DNA from: Burkholderiales bacterium
GTDB lineage: Bacteria; Pseudomonadota; Gammaproteobacteria; Burkholderiales; Burkholderiaceae_C
Assembly (NCBI GenBank): GCA_947381415.1
Contig: CANCVB010000002.1
Coordinates: forward strand, 1-64,000
Length of the DNA: 64,000 nt
Direction of reading: 5' to 3'
Shown in pieces: positions 40,318 through 47,163 of this stretch (positions are counted from its first letter, which is position 1; the number at the start of each line of letters is the position of its first letter). A model generated the notes under the pieces. It saw nothing but the letters and a program-made list of their open reading frames with translations, did not search any database and had not been told where the DNA came from. Position numbers and translations under genes: made by a program.

Positions 40318-40342
40318 TGCAAGATGCATTAAAGTGCATGCA
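40318..40342 (+). promoter_or_regulatory. Candidate BoxR operator with four TGCA boxes at the boxR start
   Basis: TGCA occurs at 40318, 40325, 40335 and 40339, the last touching the boxR ATG. BzdR/BoxR-type regulators are known to bind repeated TGCA-containing boxes and to be released by benzoyl-CoA, so this cluster is a likely autoregulatory site. Identified by eye; no binding data. Confidence 0.5.
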
Positions 40343-41112
40343 TGCGTCATACCCCTTTGGATGAAAAACACCCATTCCTGATCACCTTGGGGGACCGGGT
40401 GCGCCAGTTGCGTACGCGACGCGGTTTGTCGCGCAAAGCCGCCGCCGCCAGAGCGCAGGTGAGCGAGCGGCATTGGGCCAATTTAGAAACCGGCATGGGT
40501 AACGCCTCGATTTTGGTGTTGTTGCAAGTGGCCAAGGCCTTGCAATGCACGCTGGTCAGTTTGCTTGAAGCCTCGGCCCAAGCTGACACGGCACAGCGTC
40601 AACACATCGCCCTCATCGGTTTGCGCGGTGCGGGCAAGTCCACTTTGGGGCAGCGCTTGGCGCAAGAGTTAGGTTATGTGTTCGTCGAACTCAGCCGTGT
40701 CATCGAACAACTGGCGGGTTGCAGCATCAGCGAAATTCACGGGCTATACGGCCCGCAGGCTTACCGTCGCTACGAACGCCGTGCGCTTGAAGAAACCTTG
40801 GCACACCACACCCATGCGGTTTTGGCCACGCCCGGCGGATTGGTGTCTGAAGAAGCCACGTTCAACATGTTGCTGGCGCAGTGCTTCACCATTTGGCTGC
40901 AAGCCACGCCGGAAGACCACATGGCGCGGGTCTTGGCCCAGGGCGACACCCGACCAATGGCCGCCAGCACCGAAGCCATGCAGGACTTGCGCCGCATTCT
41001 CAGCAGTCGCAGCCCTTTTTACGCCAAAGCCGATGTGCACTTTGACACCAGCCGACTGTCTGAAGAGGAAAGCTACCAAGCGCTGAAAAAGGCTTGGCTT
41101 GCTCAGACCTGA
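40342..41112 (+). CDS. boxR: Benzoyl-CoA-responsive regulator BoxR (HTH plus shikimate-kinase-like domain)
   Basis: 256 residues. Residues about 15-75 are an Xre-type helix-turn-helix (LGDRVRQLRTRRGLSRKAAA, ANLETG). Residues about 90-250 resemble shikimate kinase, with P-loop GLRGAGKST at 93-101. This fusion is specific to the BoxR/BzdR family, which represses benzoate genes until benzoyl-CoA binds the kinase-like domain. It lies 71 bp upstream of boxC on the same strand. TGCA repeats flank it on both sides. Confidence 0.92.
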   Translation: MRHTPLDEKHPFLITLGDRVRQLRTRRGLSRKAAAARAQVSERHWANLETGMGNASILVLLQVAKALQCTLVSLLEASAQADTAQRQHIALIGLRGAGKSTLGQRLAQELGYVFVELSRVIEQLAGCSISEIHGLYGPQAYRRYERRALEETLAHHTHAVLATPGGLVSEEATFNMLLAQCFTIWLQATPEDHMARVLAQGDTRPMAASTEAMQDLRRILSSRSPFYAKADVHFDTSRLSEEESYQALKKAWLAQT

Positions 41113-41113
41113 G

Positions 41114-41162
41114 ATATTGCAATATATTGCATTAACTGTGTATTTTTCAGCACCATAATGCA
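41114..41162 (+). promoter_or_regulatory. Candidate BoxR operator/promoter region of boxCBA
   Basis: The sequence ATATTGCA occurs twice as a direct repeat at 41114-41121 and 41124-41131 with 10-bp periodicity (one helical turn), and a third TGCA lies at 41159. The boxC start is 22 bp further on. Same TGCA core as upstream of boxR, supporting coordinated control; -10/-35 elements could not be assigned with confidence. Confidence 0.5.
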
Positions 41163-41183
41163 GGCCTCAGCAGGAGTGCCCGC

Positions 41184-42845
41184 ATGTCAGATTTCAAAGT
41201 GGATTACCAAACCAACCCCAGCCTTTACCGCCACTGGTCTTTGAGCGTGGACGGCGAAGTTGCCACGCTCTCCTTGGACATTCAAGAAGACGGCGGCATC
41301 CTGCCAGGCTACAAACTCAAGCTCAATTCCTACGATCTGGGTGTCGACATCGAATTGCATGACGCTTTGCAACGTGTGCGCTTTGAGCACCCCGAAGTCA
41401 GGTCGGTCATCGTCACCAGCTTGAAAGACCGCATTTTTTGCTCGGGCGCCAACATCTTCATGTTGGGCCTGTCCACCCACGCGTGGAAGGTCAATTTTTG
41501 CAAATTCACCAATGAAACCCGCAACGGCATCGAAGACAGCAGCCGCCACAGCGGTTTGAAATTCGTGGCCGCGGTGAATGGCGCTTGCGCTGGCGGTGGC
41601 TACGAGTTGGCCCTGGCCTGCGACGAGATCGTGTTGGTCGATGACCGCTCCAGCAGCGTGTCCTTGCCCGAAGTGCCGCTCTTGGGTGTCTTGCCAGGCA
41701 CCGGCGGTTTGACCCGCGTGACCGACAAGCGCCACGTGCGCCACGACCACGCCGATATTTTTTGCACCAGCGTGGAAGGTGTGCGCGGCCAACGCGCGGT
41801 GGACTGGCGTTTGGTGGACGCGATTGCCAAACCCGCACAATTTGCCGAGGTGGTGGCCAAGCATGTGAAACAGCTCCCTGCCCACAGCAAACGCGCTGGT
41901 GCGGCGGCCAAAGGTCAAGGCGTGGCCTTGAAGCCCTTGCACAAAACGGCCAGCGCCGACAGCTTGCACTATGAGCACGTGACGGTGGCCATTGACCGCG
42001 CCAAACGCACCGCCACCCTCACGGTTTCGGCCCCCAAAGCCGCCGTGCCCCACACCTTGGAGGCGATTCACCAAGCGGGCGACACCTGGTACCCCTTGCA
42101 AATGGCACGGGAATTGGACGATGCGATTTTGCATTTGCGCACCAATGAACTCGACATTGGCACCTGGTTGCTCAAAACCTCCGGTGACGCCGCACTGGCC
42201 TTGCAGTCCGACGCGGTGTTGGTGCAACACCAAGACCATTGGTTGGTGAATGAAACCATTGGCCTGTTGCGCCGCACCTTGGCGCGTTTGGATGTGTCCT
42301 CGCGCAGCTTGTTTGCCCTGATCGATGAGGGTGCTTGTTTTGCAGGGACCTTGGCCGAGTTGGCATTTTGCGCCGACCGCGCCTACATGCTGGACTTGCC
42401 TGGCAACGAGCACGCACCACACATCACCTTGAGTGAACTCAACATGGGCTACTTCCCCATGGTGAACCACCAGTCACGCTTGCAACGCCGTTTTTATGAA
42501 GAAACCGCGCCATTGGAGGCCGTGCGCGCTGCCATTGGCAAACCCTTGGACGCCCAGCAAGCGCTGGCGCTGGGCTTGGTGACGGCTGCACCCGACGACA
42601 TCGACTGGGCTGACGAGTTGCGCATCGCCATTGAAGAGCGCGCAGCCATGTCACCCGACTCGCTCACAGGCTTGGAGGCCAATTTGCGTTTCAGCCAAAA
42701 AGAGTCCATGGAGACCCGCATCTTTGGCCGCTTGTCTGCCTGGCAAAACTGGATTTTCAACCGCCCCAATGCGGTGGGCGACAAAGGCGCCTTGAAGGTC
42801 TACGGCAAGGGCGAGAAAGCCGCTTTCGATTTGAACCGCGTGTAA
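41184..42845 (+). CDS. boxC: Benzoyl-CoA-dihydrodiol lyase (2,3-epoxybenzoyl-CoA dihydrolase)
   Basis: Opens the ring of 2,3-epoxybenzoyl-CoA in the aerobic box pathway, giving an aldehyde plus formate. A double crotonase-type fold: the first half has CSGANIFMLGLS and NGACAGGGYELALACDEI, the second ends with a helical region around SQKESMETRIFGRL. Length 553 is characteristic of BoxC. First gene of boxC-boxB-boxA, 55 bp before boxB, downstream of boxR. Confidence 0.94.
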   Translation: MSDFKVDYQTNPSLYRHWSLSVDGEVATLSLDIQEDGGILPGYKLKLNSYDLGVDIELHDALQRVRFEHPEVRSVIVTSLKDRIFCSGANIFMLGLSTHAWKVNFCKFTNETRNGIEDSSRHSGLKFVAAVNGACAGGGYELALACDEIVLVDDRSSSVSLPEVPLLGVLPGTGGLTRVTDKRHVRHDHADIFCTSVEGVRGQRAVDWRLVDAIAKPAQFAEVVAKHVKQLPAHSKRAGAAAKGQGVALKPLHKTASADSLHYEHVTVAIDRAKRTATLTVSAPKAAVPHTLEAIHQAGDTWYPLQMARELDDAILHLRTNELDIGTWLLKTSGDAALALQSDAVLVQHQDHWLVNETIGLLRRTLARLDVSSRSLFALIDEGACFAGTLAELAFCADRAYMLDLPGNEHAPHITLSELNMGYFPMVNHQSRLQRRFYEETAPLEAVRAAIGKPLDAQQALALGLVTAAPDDIDWADELRIAIEERAAMSPDSLTGLEANLRFSQKESMETRIFGRLSAWQNWIFNRPNAVGDKGALKVYGKGEKAAFDLNRV

Positions 42846-42900
42846 GCCTTGACCGGGGTCAGATACCCAATCATTTCATTTCATTTTTCAGGAACACCAC

Positions 42901-44328
42901 ATGTCAGCCATCAACTACAGCGAAAAAATCCCCAACAACGTCAACCTGAGCGACGACCGCACCTTGCAACGCGCGCTGGAGCAATGGCAGCCCAATTTCA
43001 TCAACTGGTGGGACGACATGGGCCCTGAAGGCACGACCGACAACGAGGTGTATTTGCGCACCGCGGTCAGCGTGGACCCACAAGGATGGGCGCAGTTCGG
43101 TCATGTGAAGATGCGCGACTACCGTTGGGGCATCTTTTTGAACCAAGGCGAAGCCGACCGCAAAATCCATTTCGGTGACCACAAGGGCGAGGCCGCCTGG
43201 CAAGACGTGCCTGGCGAACACCGCGCCAATTTGCGCCGCATCATCGTCACGCAAGGCGACACCGAGCCAGCGTCGGTGGAGCAACAACGCCATCTGGGCT
43301 TGACCGCACCCAGCATGTACGACCTGCGCAACCTGTTCCAAATCAATGTGGAAGAAGGCCGCCACCTGTGGGCCATGGTGTATTTGTTGCACAAACACTT
43401 TGGCCGTGATGGCCGCGAAGAAGCCGAGGCCTTGCTCGAGCGTCGCAGTGGCAACGACGACAACCCCCGCATCCTGCAAGCCTTCAACGAGCAAACGCCC
43501 GATTGGTTGAGCTTCTTCATGTTCACTTACTTCACCGACCGTGACGGCAAATTCCAGTTGTGTGCCTTGGCCGAGTCGGCGTTTGACCCACTGGCTCGCA
43601 CCACCAAGTTCATGCTCACCGAAGAAGCCCACCACATGTTTGTCGGCGAGTCGGGCATTTCGCGCGTCATTCAACGCACCTGCCAAGCCATGAACGAACT
43701 CAAAACCGACGACGTGGCCAAGTTGCGCGCCGCTGGCGTGATTGACCTGCCCACCATCCAGCGCTACTTGAATTTCCACTTCAGCGTCACCATCGATTTG
43801 TTTGGTGCTGACGAGTCCAGCAACGCCGCCACCTTCTACAGCTCAGGCCTCAAAGGCCGCTATGAAGAAGGCAAGCGCGACGATGACCATGTGTTGCGTG
43901 GCCAAACCTACAAAGTGCTGCATGTGCAAAACGGCCAACTCTTGGAAAAAGAAGTGCCCATGCTCAACGCCTTGAACGAAGTGCTGCGCGACGACTACAT
44001 CGCCGACTCCAGAGCCGGTGTGGAGCGTTGGAACCGCGTGACCGACAAAGCGGGCATCCCCTTCAAGCTGCAAGTGCCGCACAAAGCCTTCCACCGCAAC
44101 ATCGGCTCTTTGTCGGGCGCCAAGGTGTCGCCCGATGGCCGCGTGGTGTCAGACGCCGAGTGGAATGCCAAGGTCAACGAGTGGTTGCCCACGGCCGAAG
44201 ACCGCGCCTTTGTCGCCAGTTTGATGGGCCGGGTCTCCGAGCCAGGCCAATTTGCCAATTGGATTGCACCGCCTGCCATTGGCATCAACCGCCAACCCGT
44301 GGACTTTGAATACGTCCGCTTCAACTGA
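42901..44328 (+). CDS. boxB: Benzoyl-CoA 2,3-epoxidase, oxygenase subunit BoxB
   Basis: Di-iron monooxygenase that epoxidises benzoyl-CoA with O2. Putative iron ligands are visible in two ExxH motifs: E152-x-x-H155 (NVEEGRHLWAM) and E241/E242 with H244/H245 (TEEAHHMFVGE). Length 475 matches BoxB. It follows boxC by 55 bp and precedes boxA by 6 bp, so oxygenase and reductase are made together. Confidence 0.95.
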   Translation: MSAINYSEKIPNNVNLSDDRTLQRALEQWQPNFINWWDDMGPEGTTDNEVYLRTAVSVDPQGWAQFGHVKMRDYRWGIFLNQGEADRKIHFGDHKGEAAWQDVPGEHRANLRRIIVTQGDTEPASVEQQRHLGLTAPSMYDLRNLFQINVEEGRHLWAMVYLLHKHFGRDGREEAEALLERRSGNDDNPRILQAFNEQTPDWLSFFMFTYFTDRDGKFQLCALAESAFDPLARTTKFMLTEEAHHMFVGESGISRVIQRTCQAMNELKTDDVAKLRAAGVIDLPTIQRYLNFHFSVTIDLFGADESSNAATFYSSGLKGRYEEGKRDDDHVLRGQTYKVLHVQNGQLLEKEVPMLNALNEVLRDDYIADSRAGVERWNRVTDKAGIPFKLQVPHKAFHRNIGSLSGAKVSPDGRVVSDAEWNAKVNEWLPTAEDRAFVASLMGRVSEPGQFANWIAPPAIGINRQPVDFEYVRFN

Positions 44329-44334
44329 CCTGCC

Positions 44335-45528
44335 ATGAGTGACACCGCCGAGTTGCTGCAACAGCACCTGATCGACCCCGAAGTTTGCATACGTTGCAAC
44401 ACCTGCGAGGCGACCTGCCCCGTGGGGGCGGTCACCCACGACAGCCGCAACTATGTGGTGGACGCCGACAAGTGCAACCACTGCATGGCCTGTGTACCGC
44501 CATGCCCCACGGGTTCGATCGACCATTGGTTCCCCGTGTTGCGCAGCAAGGCCTACAGCTTGAGCGAGCAGTTGGCTTGGGACGAGTTGCCAGCCAAGCA
44601 AAGCGAAGCCGATGTGCAAAGCTTGGCGCAGAACTTGCCTGCCTCGGGCGCGAGCGTGCCCCCTTGGTCGGCCGCGCACCCCTATACCAATTTGCATGGT
44701 CCCAAGTCGCCCATCAGCGCCACCGTGGTTGGCAATATGCAGGTCAACGAAGCCGGCACCGACAATGAAACCCACCACATCGTGCTGGACTTTGGCAGCC
44801 TGCCTTTCCCCGTGTTGGAAGGGCAGTCGGTGGGCATCATCGCGCCAGGTGTGGACGCCCACGGCAAACCCCACCATGCGCGTCAGTACTCGGTGGCCAG
44901 CCCACGCAACGGCGAGCGCCCGGGCTACAACAACCTCTCACTCACCGTCAAACGTGTGGTGCAAGATCACCAAGGCCAGCCTGTCAAAGGCGTGGCGTCC
45001 AACCACTTGTGCGATCTGAAAACAGGCGACACGGTGCAAGTGATTGGCCCGTTTGGCAGCAGCTTCCTCATGCCCAACCACCCGGGCAGCCACCTCGTGA
45101 TGATTTGCACCGGCACGGGCAGCGCGCCCATGCGCGGCATGACCGAGTGGCGCCGACGCTTGAAAGCCAGCGGCAAGTTTGAAGGCGGCCAACTCATGCT
45201 GTTTTTTGGCGCGCGCACCCAGCAAGAGTTGCCTTACTTTGGCCCGCTGCAAAAACTGCCTGCCGATTTCATCGACATCCACTTTGCGTTTTCACGCACA
45301 CCGGGTGCGCCCAAGCGCTATGTGCAAGACGCCATGCGGGACGCGGCTGACAAGCTGGCCGCCTTGCTGCAAGACCCGCAAACCCATATTTATGTGTGCG
45401 GTTTGAAGGCCATGGAAGAGGGCGTGTTGCAGGCTTTGCAAGACATCGCGGTGGGTGCGGGTTTGGACTGGGCTGCGGTGGCAGCGACCCTGAAGCAAGA
45501 GGGCAGGTTGCAGTTGGAGACTTATTAG
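44335..45528 (+). CDS. boxA: Benzoyl-CoA 2,3-epoxidase, reductase subunit BoxA
   Basis: NADPH-dependent electron-transfer partner of BoxB. The N-terminus has two 4Fe-4S motifs ([31 protein letters not shown]). The rest is a ferredoxin-NADP reductase-like FAD and NADP domain ([47 protein letters not shown]). Length 397 suits BoxA. Last gene of the box operon here; benzoate-CoA ligase and the later aldehyde dehydrogenase are not found in the window. Confidence 0.95.
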   Translation: MSDTAELLQQHLIDPEVCIRCNTCEATCPVGAVTHDSRNYVVDADKCNHCMACVPPCPTGSIDHWFPVLRSKAYSLSEQLAWDELPAKQSEADVQSLAQNLPASGASVPPWSAAHPYTNLHGPKSPISATVVGNMQVNEAGTDNETHHIVLDFGSLPFPVLEGQSVGIIAPGVDAHGKPHHARQYSVASPRNGERPGYNNLSLTVKRVVQDHQGQPVKGVASNHLCDLKTGDTVQVIGPFGSSFLMPNHPGSHLVMICTGTGSAPMRGMTEWRRRLKASGKFEGGQLMLFFGARTQQELPYFGPLQKLPADFIDIHFAFSRTPGAPKRYVQDAMRDAADKLAALLQDPQTHIYVCGLKAMEEGVLQALQDIAVGAGLDWAAVAATLKQEGRLQLETY

Positions 45529-45618
45529 GCGTCTCACAGGTGCATGGCGCACAACTGATGCGGCACTGAACTTACAGATACAAAGCAATCAGACTTTTAA
45601 GCTCTGCTTGCTGATCGC

Positions 45619-45633
45619 GTTTCAAATTGAAAC
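45619..45633. promoter_or_regulatory. Palindrome upstream of toxin-antitoxin genes
   Basis: GTTTCAA-A-TTGAAAC forms a perfect 7-bp inverted repeat with a 1-bp spacer, 42 bp before the toxin GTG. An imperfect repeat around 45649-45673 (AAAGTACTTTATAAGGTACACTTT) adjoins the start. Toxin-antitoxin operons are usually autoregulated through such palindromes; assignment is by position only. Confidence 0.45.
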
Positions 45634-45674
45634 GGCGCTTGGCTTTCAAAAGTACTTTATAAGGTACACTTTGG

Positions 45675-46052
45675 GTGAAGCCTGTTCAACGACTCCCAGC
45701 CGTGTTTTACTGCTCGCCAAGCGGGCATGAGCCTGTGCGTGAATGGTTGAAATCATTGAGCGCAGCTGACAGACAAATGATTGGTGAAGACATTGCTTAC
45801 GTTCAATACAAGTGGCCAATTGGTAAGCCCAGGGTGGACTATCTGAGGTCGTCTGTCTGGGAGGTGAGAAGCAACATCGGCAATCGAATTGCCAGGGTGT
45901 TGTTTGCTGTGGTTGAGTCCCAAGTGATTTTGTTGCACGGGTTTGTCAAGAAAACGAAGCAGACACCAGTCAACGACATTGAGCTAGCCATCAAACGCTT
46001 GAAAGCTTGGAAACATGAAGAAGATCAAAACCAATCAACACACAGGCAGTAG
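45675..46052 (+). CDS. RelE/HigB-type toxin (phage Gp49-like family)
   Basis: 125-residue basic protein with the Gp49/HigB pattern: PAVFYCSPSGHEPVREWL, RQMIGEDIAYVQY, LRSSVWEVRSN, RVLFAVVESQVILLHGFVKKTKQTP. This family cleaves mRNA on the ribosome. Start codon is GTG. The downstream gene overlaps by 38 bp and encodes an HTH protein, giving toxin-first order as in higBA. Composition and location next to a restriction island suggest horizontal acquisition. Confidence 0.88.
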   Translation: MKPVQRLPAVFYCSPSGHEPVREWLKSLSAADRQMIGEDIAYVQYKWPIGKPRVDYLRSSVWEVRSNIGNRIARVLFAVVESQVILLHGFVKKTKQTPVNDIELAIKRLKAWKHEEDQNQSTHRQ

Positions 46053-46308
46053 CTTTGACGACTTTTTAAAAGATGAAGGCATCTTCGAAGAAGTGCAAGC
46101 CAAAGCGCTGAAACGGGCTTTGGTTGAGCAGTTGAATGACGCCATGCAAAGCGGCAAATTGAGCAAGGTGGTGATGGCGCAACGCATGGTCACCAGCCGA
46201 TCACAACTAGACAGGGTGCTGGACCCCGAGAATTTGTCCATTCAACTCGATACCTTGTTCAAGGCGGCAACAGCGGTGGGAAAGACTGTTGAAATCAGCT
46301 TGAAATAG
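46015..46308 (+). CDS. HigA-type antitoxin, XRE helix-turn-helix
   Basis: 97 residues. The C-terminal half carries an HTH with MAQRMVTSRSQLDRVLDP and TLFKAATAVGKTVEI, the usual pattern of antitoxins paired with Gp49-like toxins. It overlaps the toxin gene by 38 bp in a different frame, so translation is probably coupled. It would bind and neutralise the toxin and repress the operon. Confidence 0.87.
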   Translation: MKKIKTNQHTGSSFDDFLKDEGIFEEVQAKALKRALVEQLNDAMQSGKLSKVVMAQRMVTSRSQLDRVLDPENLSIQLDTLFKAATAVGKTVEISLK

Positions 46309-46334
46309 CTTCATGTAAAACCAAATCATGTTGT

Positions 46335-47138
46335 TCAATAGCGAATCAAATAAAAAATATCAGCAAGTTTGTGCAAAACATTTTTTTTGGAGTGATCCTC
46401 CTCATTATTAAAAATCAGATGTTCAGTATCTTCCAATAAGTGCGTAATAAATTTTGTGAAATCAATTGGATTTTTATTTTTCTCAAAGAGTGATTGAAAC
46501 ATCTTCTCCATGTTGGTGGAAACTCCTTGAACAGGCTCACTACACCACACGGGCGTCGATGTAGGCGATGAAAAATAAATATGGTGTTGGGTCTTGTTAT
46601 CAGTTAAATGAGGTGTGCCGCTATTTACTTCAACCAAAACTAGTTGATCCAAATCTGCATCACGTGCATAGAGGTCAAGTTTGTCAAATAGCAAAGGACA
46701 TGCGTAATAAACGAAGGCCCCAGAACTTGACGAGCTGATATTTTTCAATAACTCATGCTGAGATAAATTGTTTTTGGTGTCTCGTCCGGTAGAAAGCTTA
46801 ACGCTATAAAAAGGTGAGTATGCTGTAACTGATGGTGGTATGTTGGAAGACCTTTTAGTACGCTTATCCACCACTTTGAATTGCAGAAAATATCCAACAT
46901 ACTTTGGAGAATTTTGCTTTCCTTGAGCGATGTTCGTTAGGTCTTTATAAAGCTCTTGATCTGATAGCGTTGTTTGTACATAAGCTTGATCAAAGCCTAC
47001 AAATTTTTCTTTTCTAATTGAATATTTAAAAAAAGAAAATCTTCCAGTAGGACCCACTCCAAAAGTAGATCTGAATAAATCCATCATCGCGAAGTGATAG
47101 TGCATTTCAAGCGTAGTCTCAGTAATTTTGCTTTTCAT
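46335..47138 (-). CDS. AT-rich hypothetical protein downstream of the restriction-modification genes
   Basis: 267 residues, no family I can name with confidence. The coding sequence is strikingly richer in A/T than every neighbour (runs such as AAAAAAGAAAATC), a sign of separate acquisition. Visible features: YFLQFKVVDKR, then SPFYSVKL, a QHELLKNISSSSSGAFVYYACPLLF region, DADLDQLVLVEVN, QHHIYFSS and PVWCSEP, and a charged C-terminus. This order of blocks reminds me of uncharacterised proteins beside restriction or defence genes, but I cannot place it in a Pfam family. It follows the broken mod gene by 25 bp on the same strand. Confidence 0.72.
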   Translation of the reverse strand: MKSKITETTLEMHYHFAMMDLFRSTFGVGPTGRFSFFKYSIRKEKFVGFDQAYVQTTLSDQELYKDLTNIAQGKQNSPKYVGYFLQFKVVDKRTKRSSNIPPSVTAYSPFYSVKLSTGRDTKNNLSQHELLKNISSSSSGAFVYYACPLLFDKLDLYARDADLDQLVLVEVNSGTPHLTDNKTQHHIYFSSPTSTPVWCSEPVQGVSTNMEKMFQSLFEKNKNPIDFTKFITHLLEDTEHLIFNNEEDHSKKNVLHKLADIFYLIRY

Positions 47139-47163
47139 ATTGGCATGCTTTCAAGTTGGATTT

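Noticed and set aside
41187-42470. 427-codon open frame on the minus strand opposite boxC
   Set aside because: Fully antisense to the clearly coding boxC. The His/Gln/Ala/Val-rich composition is that of a shadow frame in GC-biased DNA. No ribosome-binding site or family motif.
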